This document shows, piece by piece, positions 43,397 through 54,628 of a stretch of 64,000 nt of DNA; positions within the stretch are counted from its first letter, which is position 1; every line of letters starts with the position of its first letter. The notes under the pieces were generated by a model. That model had not been told where the DNA came from, searched no databases, and worked only from the letters and a program-made list of their open reading frames with translations. The stretch comes from Hyphodiscus hymeniophilus (Eukaryota; Ascomycota; Leotiomycetes; Helotiales; Hyphodiscaceae): NCBI GenBank assembly GCA_016508695.1, contig VNKQ01000009.1, positions 930,001-994,000 on the forward strand, given 5' to 3'. The translations under genes and the position numbers were made by a program.

Positions 43397-44770
43397 ATGG
43401 CTACCAACAAACGGCCCTTGGTCACGACCTCCTCTCGAGGACCAAATCAAGTCCCAAACTCAGCTTCCCTTCCCAAGACACCCCAAGAGCCAACACCATA
43501 CGTCCCACGTCCTGCCCTCCCGTATTTCCTCACGCTTCCGCGACACGTCCTCCTCCAGAGATTTCGCCAGGTAAACCAGCACGAGGCCCAGCTCCGCTCA
43601 AACCCGAAGGCCATCCTCTCGCACCCCCTCGCCGCATCCCGGAATCGCTACCCAGATATTCATCCCTGGTCTCACAACCGGATTCTGCTCCAGGAGTTGG
43701 AATTCCCGTACATCAACGCCAGTCCGATCGATCTGGGACGGGAGAATGAGCGGTTCATCGCTACGCAGGGTCCGGTGGGGACGTATAGAGAGGGTAATAG
43801 GACGGTTGTCCAGGACGAGGGTGGGAATGGCGTGGCCTGGGATGGCGGTGCTGATGAGAAAGGAGGAGGGGCAGCGGAGGTGGGGTACGGACACTTTTGG
43901 GAGATGGTGTGGCAGGAGAGCGTTGAAGTGGTTGTCATGTTGACGCGGTGTGTGGAAGAGGGGAGGGAGAAGTGTGGGGTCTACTATCCGGAAGTTGTTG
44001 GTGAGACGTTGAAGCTGGAGGGGGAGAATGATGGGTGGGGAGCTGTTACTTGTGAGAGCTTGAAGATGGAGTTTGGGACGGAAGTCAGGGAGTTGAAGCT
44101 TGTGAAGCGAGAACGTAAGATGCCCATGGTGGATGGAGACGTCGATGAATCGGTCCATGCGGAGTCAGCTGAAGACGGAGAGGTGCAGGAGAGGAAAGTC
44201 TGGCACTTCCTGTTCCTGGGCTGGCCGGATCAAGAGGTTCCCCAGACCGCGGAAGATCAGAAAGCGCTCCTCGAACTCATCACGTTGACACGTTTCCGTA
44301 TAAACGCTGTTATCGACCACCAACCTGACCCTCAACCACACCTCCAATCTCAAGCTATACCCACGCCACCATCATCGTCGACACTCACCCCCTCAAATTC
44401 CCTCTCTCAGATCAGATCATTCTCACAATACAAACCCCGCGTAGTCCACTGCAGCGCAGGCGTCGGCCGAACCGGAACATTCATCGCGCTTGATTACCTA
44501 CTGCAAGAACTCGACGAAGGCAAGTTCGACGACATGGTGGGCAAGATGGATGATCCCGTATTCGAATGTGTGAAGAAGTTGAGGGAACAACGCATGTTCA
44601 TGGTTTATAAGCCTGCACAATACGCGTTCATCTACCAGGTTTTGAAAGAGAGAATGGCTGCGAGAGCAGAGACGTTAATGGGCACTCGGCAGGGAGAGCA
44701 TGGGAGTCCAACGAAGAAAAGGAAGATGACTGTGGACGGGAGGGAGGATGGCGATGATGTTTTTAGTTGA
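43397..44770 (+). CDS. protein tyrosine phosphatase
   Basis: Single exon, 457 residues from the ATG at 43397 (MATNKRPL); an in-frame ATG at 43334 would add 21. Classical PTP domain: RNRYPDIHPWSHNRI, FPYINASPIDL, FIATQGPVG, FWEMVWQESVEVVVMLTRCVE, KCGVYYPE, the WPD loop in FLGWPDQEVP, and the P-loop VHCSAGVGRTGTFIALDYL with catalytic Cys about residue 352. Then come LREQRMFMVYKPAQYAFIY. An insertion of about 50 Pro/Ser/Gln-rich residues lies between WPD loop and P-loop, longer than in standard PTPs. By analogy with fungal Ptp/Pyp enzymes it may act on MAP kinases, but the substrate is not determined by sequence. Confidence 0.93.
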   Translation: MATNKRPLVTTSSRGPNQVPNSASLPKTPQEPTPYVPRPALPYFLTLPRHVLLQRFRQVNQHEAQLRSNPKAILSHPLAASRNRYPDIHPWSHNRILLQELEFPYINASPIDLGRENERFIATQGPVGTYREGNRTVVQDEGGNGVAWDGGADEKGGGAAEVGYGHFWEMVWQESVEVVVMLTRCVEEGREKCGVYYPEVVGETLKLEGENDGWGAVTCESLKMEFGTEVRELKLVKRERKMPMVDGDVDESVHAESAEDGEVQERKVWHFLFLGWPDQEVPQTAEDQKALLELITLTRFRINAVIDHQPDPQPHLQSQAIPTPPSSSTLTPSNSLSQIRSFSQYKPRVVHCSAGVGRTGTFIALDYLLQELDEGKFDDMVGKMDDPVFECVKKLREQRMFMVYKPAQYAFIYQVLKERMAARAETLMGTRQGEHGSPTKKRKMTVDGREDGDDVFS

Positions 44771-45085
44771 GGGTCATGATAATCGTTGAGGGGTCATGTG
44801 TTTAGTTAAGGGGTTATGATGATTTGTCTATGATGGCGAAAAGGACTTGGCGAGATTCACATACTGACTTAGGACTGAGGGTGCATCTGATGGCGTTACA
44901 GCTTGGTCTTGAAGAACATGTACATACACACCCTAGTCTTCGAAGCCGAACTGGAGGATCAGGATGAGAGACCAGCTGCGGCTCATAGTCCCAGTCCTGC
45001 GAGGTTGCAACGATGCTGACGTATCTTGAGATCGTTCAAGTCATGCCTAAGGTTACAATATATGTACATATCCACGCCTCACCCA
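44771..45085. other. convergent 3' flanks
   Basis: Between the phosphatase (plus) and transporter (minus) ends. Nothing recognisable. Confidence 0.6.
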
Positions 45086-46708
45086 TTAATCTACCACTGT
45101 CAAGTGCTCCCTCACATCCTCCAGAAATTCCTTCCCCGTCCCCGTCTGCAGTCCCAAGCCAACCACCAACAAGACCACAATCGTGGCCCACACGCCAACT
45201 AGCACAGCCTTCCTTAACAACGTCCCTCTCGGCGCTGTCGAAGTGTCCACTTCCCCCTCCCAGAGCTTGCTGGCATACTTCCTCGTTACGGTGTAATAGG
45301 TCATGCAGCCGTCGTAGCCGACGCCGTAGTAGATTAGTCCTAAGGTGGCAATCCCGTAGCCGAGGATTTGGAGAGAGGATATTATTGTACCCCAGATTAG
45401 CACGGAGGCGATCACTAGGAGAATGTTTTTTAGGACGCCGCAAAGCGTCATGACTAGGCCGGAGGTTTTGCCGATCTGGAATGGTTAGTGTGGGGTAGGG
45501 TGGCTTGTTTTAGGGGTGAGATGTGATAGAAAGTGCTGGAATGTGATGTGATGGGCCTGGAAGGAGGGAAGAGGGGGCAGAGTTGGACTTACAAGAAATA
45601 CGCTTGAGATGTTCAATAAGAAAGCCACTCCTGCGTTGGCTAGCAAGACAAAGACGCCGACTCGCCATACATCGTCCATGTTAAATGTCCCCATCTCCGT
45701 GACGACCGCCACGATACCGTTCATAACCGCACAGACGGGGGCATAATAATACAGCGAGACCAGAGGGTCCATGTTCTGGCCGTCTCCGCTGAGTAGAATC
45801 TGTATCATGATCAAGCGGATGGCTTCAAAGACGATGCCGCCCATTTGGTAGAAGAATCCCAGCCAGACGAACTTGATCTCGCCGAACGAGGCGAGGGCTA
45901 CGCCGGCAACGATTATCAGAACGTTTAGGAGTACCTGTAGTTTGGGGCTTGCGACGCCGAAGAGCCAGGATGTTATTAGGACTGCTACGGGAGCGGAGGC
46001 CTGGAGACTCATTAGTTGTCATGTGAGAAGATTGAGAAGATAAGTAGAACAAGGAATGGGAAGATAGTGGAGTGGGGTAAAGGTCAGGATCTAGGGATGA
46101 GGCTGAAAGGTTACTGTGGGGTTGGTCTGAAACATACCTTGAGCATCTGGATGAACGCAACGCTCAGATATAGATATGTCTGGTTGGAGCACACAAGAGA
46201 AGCACTATAAAGAACTCCGATTGGCACAATGGCTCGAAGGTAGACCTTGCCCGTCATTTTGACCGTTTTCCGGCCATCAAGGAGAGTAGTGGTCCGGGCC
46301 AAGATCTGGGTCATGAGTGTTGCAAATGCCAGATGCCAACATGTTAGGATGGCGGCTTGGAGAAGTTAGTATCAATTGTGTAGTGCTGTGGTATTTTACA
46401 TACGAAAATCTGCTTGGGCATCAGCTGAGATCATAGGGAAACATGCGTCACAGATACTTACGAAATTCCAAATTTGAGAGAATGTATTTGTTGAAAAGGA
46501 TCGTGATGGATGACAGAGCTATCCAGGAGCTATGAGGCACAATCTGTCAGTTCCATTTGAGTCGAAATCTATTGTCTTGGCGGAGTTTCTCCAGATCCAA
46601 GAGGCTGGAGCCGCAACGTAGCCTAGCTGATAGAGGCACTCACATAACAAAGACAGCCGGATGTTTGCCGGCCGTCTTCAGGCGCTGGATCTCGATGGTA
46701 GGAAGCAT
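45086..46708 (-). CDS. TPT/nucleotide-sugar-type transporter (DMT superfamily)
   Basis: Six exons: 46708-46644, 46529-46462, 46409-46404 (6 nt), 46355-46138, 46000-45593, 45475-45086; 384 residues. About ten membrane segments. The conserved fungal TPT strings run unbroken only with this splicing: SWIALSSITILFNKYIL, EFHFPAILTCWHLAFATLMTQ, ILARTTTLLDGRKTVKMTGK, VYLRAIVPIG, TYLYLSVAFIQMLKASAPVAV, ASFGEIKFVWLGFFYQMGGI, FEAIRLIMIQILLSGDG, MDPLVSLYYYAPVCAVMNG, LLNISSVFLIGKTSGLVMTL and CGVLKNILLVIASVLIWG. Family members exchange phosphorylated sugars or nucleotide sugars across Golgi/ER membranes; the substrate here is unknown. The tail after residue 300 is longer than usual and has an extra hydrophobic stretch (LVGVWATIVVLLVVGLGL). 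The N-terminus is chosen at the only in-frame ATG. Confidence 0.9.
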
Positions 46709-48872
46709 CCTAAGCAGATAGGGAGCGGCAGCCTCGTAAGTATAGGGCAGTGGAAGGTTGGGAGATCCAGGGAAGGCGGAAAGAAGCCGAGGGTTCTCAG
46801 CAAGCAAGCATGTATGTGACTCGCCTGTAGACGCCGAGCCGAGCAAGCGCAGGGTAGAGCGCGCAAACGAGGAAGAAGAAGAGAAAGTGAAGGCACCAAA
46901 TGGACGCTGTAGAAGAGAAAGACGTTGGTGATGAATATGGAAAAGCGTGCGTCGTTTCTCTGGAGGCTGTCTTTTTGCGAAGAGATCAGGTGGGTGTGGT
47001 AGTGGCCAACAGCAGCAGCCCCTGAACGGATGTGGCTTTTAAGCTGAGGATCAAATTGGGCGGTGGATGGCCCAATAATAATGGGCTTGATTGAGGATTG
47101 AGAATTGGGGGTCCAAAGCGTGAACAGGGGTAAAAGCTTTATTAAATGTTGCTTCCGCGAAATCACTGAGAGTACGACTGATGCCATACTCTGTATCCAC
47201 CATCTATTTTGCTGTGATTGATTGGTCTTAACATCGATTAGACATCAATACGGACAAGATATCCATCAAAAGCGCATTTGTATTCTGAATTGCATCGAAG
47301 TGGTTTTCTTACTCTGTGAGGTCCATTTACATGGTTAAATTATATACGAGCATACGGAGGCGCTACTCCTGCTATTAGCCTACTACAGCTGTAGTGTCGC
47401 ATTGCCGAGAGTTTATTCCTCCTTCTTTCTTCGTCGCGAGCTCGTGTTCATGACCATCCACCAACGGATATCTACAAACCCTCCCGAAGGATGCCCCTAT
47501 CATATACATTATACTTCGCAGGGTGCGTGCCCTCCTTCTCCGTGGCGTTCTTTCCACCAGCTAGCCAGTACCCTTCGTAGTGGGGTCATCGGAGTGGCCT
47601 TCACAAGTTCACAGACGACCCTGCTGACACCAACCACCGACTACCAACCACACTCTTGGACAATGTCGTACAGTGTTCTATAATGTCCTACAATGTCACG
47701 TGAATCATTTTCTGAAATCATTGTACGCACAACATGCTGCCACGCAGTCGGATTCTCTGGAGTCTGCTGATACGGCTACCGGTCTCTTCTGCAACGCCGA
47801 TACACCGTTAGCGGCGACTGATAACGCCGGCCTCCCTCCTCACCGTTAGCCTGTGCTGGTTTGCTGGGATAAGCGAGATTCTCGGAATGTTCAGCCACTA
47901 CCCAGAGAATGCGTTACATTGCCATGATACCAAGATCCGTCTGTATGGGCTGCAAGCTGTACTACGTCAAAAGCCTCGATGGAACATCTTGTCATCATTG
48001 TTCGAATCGGATTCATTCACCTTTGCAATACTGGAGCTGCTACCAACCTACCAGCTGTAGTGTATCTTGTTGCAGATATGAGATTGTTGTTGATCCGGAG
48101 ATGGCTCTGGAGCCTCCATTCCTCCATTCCTCCTGCAAACGGTCCGTTGATATTGGGTTTCGGCCCGGACCTTGACATTTCTACCCCGGAGATGACGAAT
48201 TGCCCCTCTCTCTGAATAGAACATAAGCTTTTATATCAAAGCTTATTCGAATTTGAGTCGAATTTGAGTCGAATTTGGAAAGACCACTCCGAATGTCTTG
48301 GGAGCTGGGAGTGAGCAAGTGGGTGCTTGCAGTCCCATTTTCCCGTTGTCTTCTTAATTGGCTGCATTCGTTCTTGATCTGCTTGCAGCCTGTTTCTCCT
48401 CGCGGCTGCTCTGCTTCCAAGATACGGTCATGGTGCTTACTTTCTTTCCATCACGCCGGTACTATTTCTCTGTCCCGTCCCATTCGCTTTCTTCTGTGCG
48501 TTACGTATACCTTCAACCCACCATCACGAGCTTATGCCGAGCCTTTTTTTTCAAGGATGTGATCCTTCAATGTGTATCATTCACACTACTTTTGAACAAC
48601 TCCTGTACTCCGTATTATATGCAGCCTCTTAGAGTCAAGGCCAGACACGACTAGAGATAGAATTGAGTGACAAGGATTAAGCAGTAACACAGCCTGGAGT
48701 ACTACGACATCCAAAACCACCAAAAGTCCGGGGCGACTCGATTGGAACGGGAACTGCGAAGAGACGTGTTGATATCGATTGTCTTTTCTGTCCTTTCTTT
48801 GGGAACATATATTTATTGTCGTTACCTTCCAGCGGATATTGCGACATCTCGATTCAAGCAGTGCAACAATAT
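46709..48872. other. intergenic, 2.2 kb
   Basis: Upstream of both the transporter (minus) and the glycosyltransferase (plus). An 11-bp direct repeat (CGAATTTGAGT, two full copies and a partial third) lies at about 48248-48277. No gene was recognised, although short open frames exist. Confidence 0.55.
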
Positions 48873-50140
48873 ATGGGAAGCATCATGTCTTTCCAAAGCA
48901 CAGCGCCGTCGCATCACCTCAAGTTTTTTGGCCTGGCTATGATACTTGTGTGTGCTTGGTTTCTTTACACAATACCGGATACGAGTCGATATCATCCCAC
49001 TCTCGAAAGATGGTCCAAATCGCCGAATAGTTCCATGGAACTTTTACCTCTTGACGAAGCCGAGGAATATTGTCTCGCTCGAAGATGGGAGCCATATCCA
49101 CACCGTCAACGTCCTCGCAAGATATACGATCTGATGCTCATGTAGGTTCTGGTACCGCTACTTGTTTTCGATGTTTCCAAACTGGAGTACAATACTGACT
49201 CTAAGTCTAGCAACACTGAATTGGAGTGGCTTGAGATTCGAAGTAAGTCATTCCCAGGAGCCATGTGTGACGATTCAAGACCAGGAGTGAAGAGTTGAGA
49301 TGGTCTCTGTTTCAACTAGACTCTACTTCACCCAGATTACATCATTTACTAAGTCGATTTTCTTCTCCTCTAGTGGGACAATTGGAAGACCAAGTTGATT
49401 TTTTCGTAATCCTCGAAGCACCGAAAACCTTTACCGATGAGCCCAAACCTCTCTACGTCCGCGAGAATTGGCCTCGCTTCTCCAAATACCACCACAAAAT
49501 GATCCTCCACACCCTAGACACCTCCGGAGCAGATTACGAATACGCCTGGGCCGTCGAGCGCTTCTCTCGAAACGCAATGTATGACCAAGTGATCCCCTAT
49601 CTCATGGGTTCGCAAGAAGCATTTGTCGGAGACGTAATCCTAGTTTCCGACGTCGACGAGATCCCTCGTCCCGATGCCTTGAAGACATTACGGAATTGCG
49701 ATTTTCCCAAGGAGGTCACACTGCACACGAAGATGTTCTACTACGGGTTCCAGTGGCTCAAACGTGATGACTGGCCACACCCTCAAGCTACATTCTACAA
49801 CAACGAGGATACCGTCCTACCCGACGATCTCCGAGGCTCAGATGGAGCACAACTCTACAACGCCGGCTGGCATTGCAGCTACTGCTTCCCGACACTCGAG
49901 GAGATGATTTCAAAGATCAAGAGCTTCTCGCATACAGAGCTAGATCGCGAAGAATTCACGGATCGGGATAAGATCGTGCAGAGAGTGAGAGCGGGGAAGG
50001 ATATGTTCGACCGTGAAGACGAGCATTTTGACCGCATTGAGGATAATCCCGATGTTCCGCAGTTCTTGGTGAAGAACAAAAAGAAGTACAGCTACCTGCT
50101 CAATAGAGATCCGCCAAATGCGGGGTTTGAAGATTATTAG
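48873..50140 (+). CDS. GT17 family glycosyltransferase (beta-1,4-GlcNAc transferase-like)
   Basis: Three exons: 48873-49141, 49211-49242 (32 nt), 49374-50140; 355 residues. Type II membrane protein: a signal anchor (FFGLAMILVCAWFLYTI) near the N-terminus and the catalytic part in the Golgi lumen. GT17 landmarks: KIYDLMLINTELEWLEIRMG, QVDFFVILEAPKTFT, KPLYVRENWPRFSKYHHKMI, DVILVSDVDEIPRPDAL with the DxD-type motif, FYYGFQW and NAGWHCSYCFPTLEEMISKI. Animal members add the bisecting GlcNAc to N-glycans; the fungal acceptor is not known. The start could also be the next in-frame ATG at 48885. The frame across the 32-nt exon is needed to read the NTELEWLEIR motif. Confidence 0.92.
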
Positions 50141-51296
50141 CCACCGATGAAGGATATAACGGTTTCATGAAGCCAGCATGGGTTTTGGTATTCTTCTTTG
50201 GCACTGGCTAGGGGCTAATGTCGTGCACGGCTCAAGGTTTGGGAGCCCATATAAAGCTATCAAGAGTTGCAAGCATTGGGCTTCATGGCAGCCAGGAGCT
50301 CTGTGCCATCGACTTTGACCATCAATGTCATCAGCGACGCTTCATCATTGCATCACCTCTGAAGCAGAAAGAACAAGACATGGGCCGGATGGATTCAAAT
50401 ATCATCGGACTTGGGCCTGGGACAAAGTGTTTTGAAAGGGTTAAAAGCTTCAACGGATGGATTCTCATGGATCCGGGTGACAGCTAGGTCACTCGAGTCT
50501 ATCTTCTTGCACTCCTCATGTACAACAAATATCTAGAGAGGACATGTATCGTCACGTCGAAGAGTTACAGACCAATCAACTATTCTACCATATCCATAGA
50601 CTACAAAGCATTATCTGGTTTTCCCTTTGTGGAATGAAGAACAAGTACCCTCCGTGCGAAATAAGAACTCGAATCGCACCCTTTCAAGCCTACTTCAACT
50701 GAAAACTATCGAGTAATACAAATAGTACCATCTCCGAACTGCACGCTTTCACTCCTCTAAGCTGCTCCCCCCGATCCACCCGTTCTTCCAATCTGCGACT
50801 GTCAAGATGAAGCACGAAACAGCGCAGCGCCCGTGACGGACGCCCGGCCTTGGCAGCGACTTGGCACCGCTCGTCTCGGCCGTTCCAATCTAGGTAATCT
50901 CTGAACAGCTGAAGCTGAACACCTGCTCCACCTCGATGTGATGTTGAATTTAACATCCTCTGTCAATATCCGGGCGCTAGGCTTATCCTTTAGCCTCGCC
51001 GATGATCCGAAGTTCGTTCGGGACGGTCTGCCTAATCTATCTCGTCTGCATTTGCTGGATTGGGTAACAATGGGCCTTCAGCACGTGAAAGAGGGGGATG
51101 GATTGAGCATTCAGACGAGATGGAGACGTCCCAGAAGATGCTTCTATTCATCCTTTTCGAGAATGGTTATGATAGTACATGAGAACAGGCTGTCAACATC
51201 CAAATCCTCCAGTCGAGCGTGTAACATGGGCGTAGAATTCCATCCCTGCGTAGTTTAGGTTTCCGTTCTTGACTGTAAAATCACGCCCGGAGATAT
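50141..51296. other. intergenic, convergent 3' flanks
   Basis: Between the glycosyltransferase and SHG1 ends, 1.15 kb. No recognisable gene, repeat or RNA. Confidence 0.55.
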
Positions 51297-53710
51297 TCAG
51301 TCCCTTCTAGAATCTCGCCTACTGCCACGACTGCGACTTCGCTTTCTCTCACGATCCCGATCCCCTCTATCACGGCTTCTATCACGGCTTCGCTCCCTCC
51401 GTCTTTCTCTTTCTCTATCCCGACTTCGACTCCTATCTCTGCGCTCCCGTCTCACATACGGGCTTCGGCTTCGAGATCTCACCTTTGCTCGATCACGCTC
51501 TCTGCTTCTCTCTCGTCTCCGACTGCGGCTACGAGAGCGACTCTTCCGACGGGACTTCTCCTCGTTTCGGGGCACTTTCTCCCTATCACGGTCTCGGTCA
51601 CGGTCTCTATCACGGTCCCGATCTCTGCTTCTGTCACGCTTTCGAGCTGGGCTCCTACTTACATGACGAGCTGATGCGCCAGGAACATAACGATCGATAT
51701 TGACTGGACTCGTAGATCTTTCGATTCGGCTCGTCCGTCTAGTCGGCGTGCGAGACCTACTTCTCACACGAGAAGGACGCTCGCGATCTCTATCCCTCTC
51801 ACGAGAAGAATCTCGTCTCCGTATAGAAGTCGGGCTGGTAGCAATCCTCCTATCCCTATCCGTCCAGCCAGGGATCGGCAAGCCTTTCTCTCTGGCTTCC
51901 TTCTGCGCAGCGAGGTATTCTTTCGCTTGTTGTTCGCGTTTTTTGACTTCAGCTTGCTTGTCGGACTCGATGGTAGCAGCATCTCGGAAGTGTGGAGGGG
52001 TCCGATCTCGGTCGCGGTTTCGTCGCTCCCGAGTGCGACTCCGACTGCGTGAGCGATAGCTTCGTCTTCGATCACGATCACGATCACGGTCTCGGCTTGT
52101 TCGTCGGCGTCTATCATCGCGCTCTCTGCTATCGCGGCGCTTCTCTCGATCTCGACTGTCTTTTCGCGAGCGGACGGATTCTCTGTCTCTGCTGTCACGG
52201 CGCCGACGACTCCTGCTTCGGCTAGATCGACGGGCTGAGGCTCGATCACGACTGCGGCTTCTGCTTCTGCTTCTGCTTCTGCTTCTGTGACTTTTACGAT
52301 CGGTCTTGTCTTTGTTATCACTTGGATTTTTGACGATGCTCAGGGGCGTCTTGAAGGTTCCTTCTTCTAGCTTAGGTTTGATCGAGGATGCAGATATTGA
52401 TGCCACTGAAATTGAGGCTTTCTTGTGCTCGTCACTCTTAGGCCCTGTAGGGATTGTCGGCGTTGATGGCTTTTTGACCTCCTCGTCTTTGGGCTTGGTT
52501 GAAACTGTGGATGTCGTTGATTTCTTGACTTCTGTAGTCTTAGCCGTAGAATCTCGTGATATAGGCATAATGGCGGAAGCTGGCATAGTCTTGCGAGGAG
52601 GTGGTGCAAGAGACTTATCCACTTCAAGCTCTAATTGATGTCTCGATCTCCGAGCTACGCGTTGACTTTCCTTCAATAAATCGTCCAACGCCTCCTGTTC
52701 AATCCGTTTACTCTCATCTTCTGACAGTTCTGGCTTCGAGATGGATTCCCTGCGGCTATCTTTGCGCTCGTCTCTGCGGTCGTCTCTGTGGTCGTCTCTA
52801 CGATCTCTCTCATCTCGAGAGTACCTGCTGGATCCTGTATCGTCATCATATCGTCTGCGTCGATCATCTCTCTCCCGATCACGATCCCGATCCCTATCCC
52901 GGTCTCTCTCGCGGTAGCTATCTCTGGCTTCTCTTTCACGGTCTCGCTCACGATCTCTGTCTCGTAGCTCCTTCTCCTCACGCTCCCGATCAGCCTTTTT
53001 CCTAGCCTCTCGCTCCTCACGTCTCCTATCCTGCTCAGCCTCGAGTTTCTTCTCTTCTTCTCGTCGTCTGGCTTTCTCGATCTTACGCCTCTCGTCCAAA
53101 ATTGCTCTTTCCTTCTCCCTAGCTTCCTCCCTGATCTTTTCCCTAATAGCTGCCTTCTTTGCAGCCTCCTCAGCATACTGTTCGTCTGTCTTACCGCCTC
53201 GAGCTTGCTCAATAGCCGCCGCCTCAGCACCAATATCTTGTCTTCTTAGAGCTCGAATGCCGCTTTCGATCTCCTCAATGTGGGCATCGATCAATGTATC
53301 GATTCGAGCTTCCGCAGCTTGATAAACGCCCGCTCGATCCACAGCACCCTCGAGCAGTAGCGCAGCCTTTCCACGATCAAGTTTGAGTAATGTTTCGGTG
53401 GACTTCTCGAGTTCTTCTTCAGCAACCTGAAGTATAGACTGTGTGATCTCTTTCTCGAATTCCTGATAGACATAATATCAGTATCTTCGAATGCAGAACT
53501 TCATCGTAAATAACTTACACTGTTTTCTAAATCTTTCCATACTTGACCTCGAAGAGAATCGTAGCCACCTTTCTTCTTGAATGTATGCGCCAATCCCTCA
53601 ATGGCAACTCGCGTTGCTGACGGCAAAGGCAAATCAGATGTTTTCAGCTTCTTGCGCACTGGGCCATTGGTCGTGTTGACGTCTTTTGAGTACGCCATCG
53701 TCATCGCCAT
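51297..53710 (-). CDS. SHG1: COMPASS subunit Shg1 with long RD/RS-rich tail
   Basis: Two exons, 53710-53519 and 53462-51297 (56-nt intron GTAAGT ... TATCAG), 785 residues. The Shg1 domain lies in the first ~140 residues: LAHTFKKKGGYDSLRGQVWKD, then EFEKEITQSILQVAEEELEKS and LEGAVDRAGVYQAAEARIDTL. Shg1 belongs to the Set1/COMPASS histone H3K4 methyltransferase complex. A long charged helix rich in Glu/Arg/Lys (REKERAILDERRKIEKARRR) follows, then roughly 550 residues of RD, RE, RS and DR repeats (for example DRDRDRDRDRERDDRRRRYD) resembling SR splicing proteins. Yeast Shg1 is short and has no such tail; many filamentous fungi may have it. Repeats are prone to length change. Confidence 0.88.
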
Positions 53711-54004
53711 GAATATGGGTTGCCACGGCGTAAACTGATGTGCTTCAGGTCATGATGTTGAGGAGAGGTTGTGTCGAACGCGGTGTTCGAGACAGATTGC
53801 CGTGCATACAAGGGTCAAAAATACACGTGATGAAACTTTAGTGGTGCCAAGCGAATGAGCTCGAACTTCAAGACAACCTCAGGGAAGAAGAGCAAGCAAT
53901 TGCGGGCAACAACCACATTAAAGAGGCTGCTGCGACCAAGAACGGAGTGAAAGATACCTCCCTAGACTACAATTTCCATCGTCCATAGCCAGCAAACCCT
54001 CGCA

Positions 54005-54361
54005 ATGGTCTCCAAAGTTCTTTTCTGGACGGGCTTCGGTTCGTACCTCCTCTCTTCCCTCCTCCACCTAGCTCCCCCGACTCAGCTCTCAAGCCCGCAA
54101 GATCTTGTCAGTGATAAGAGATTAACACAAAATACAGGCCTCGCAACCCGCTTTTGGCAACTCGGCCTCGAAATGCGACCATTCTTCAACAAGGAATCAC
54201 TATGGGTCTGGCCTTTGTTCGGAGGAGTAGGTGCAAGCTTTGGATATTGGTTGCAGGGCGTCGATGAGAGACAGCAGAAGATTTTAGGAGCTAGGAGGAC
54301 ATCATTGTTGGAGAAGCGGGCGAGGAGAGCGGAAAGAGAGGCTGCTGAGGCGGAGGCATAG
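54005..54361 (+). CDS. small mitochondrial protein, probable complex I accessory subunit (14 kDa-type)
   Basis: Best read as two exons, 54005-54038 and 54138-54361, giving 85 residues: MVSKVLFWTGFGLATRFWQL, then MRPFF, WPLFGGVGASFGYWLQGVDE and a basic coiled tail. This resembles the fungal NADH-ubiquinone oxidoreductase 14-kDa subunit; the assignment is from memory of the family and moderately sure. The intron (GTTCGT ... AATACAG) is 99 nt and has no stop, so the unspliced frame is also open and would insert 33 residues between FG and LATRF. The family pattern FGLA.RFWQLG.EMRPFF favours splicing. Confidence 0.65.
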   Translation: MVSKVLFWTGFGSYLLSSLLHLAPPTQLSSPQDLVSDKRLTQNTGLATRFWQLGLEMRPFFNKESLWVWPLFGGVGASFGYWLQGVDERQQKILGARRTSLLEKRARRAEREAAEAEA

Positions 54362-54628
54362 GGGTTTGTTGGGCAGGGCGTTCGAGAAGAATTGTACAAA
54401 GATGCTACTAGGGAATGAACGGCGTCAAACCAAATTGCTCATTGATATGCTTGGTCAGTTGAAGTGAGGGGTGCAATAGTTGTCTCACTTGCCTCACGAA
54501 AATGAGAGGAAACCAACACGTTCTGATTCTAGTTGATACAGCTATTTTACAGCTCATCTAACGTGGAAAGCGAGATTGCTTCTTCGTGATAGCAATAGTG
54601 CTCAGATGCGCCCGCCAGATCGATAGGC

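Noticed and set aside
43207..43749. 180-codon frame overlapping the phosphatase start
   Set aside because: Pro/Ser-rich shadow of the real frame, with no domain.
51764..52321. 185-codon alternative minus frame within SHG1
   Set aside because: By-product of the RD/RS codon repeats in a second frame.
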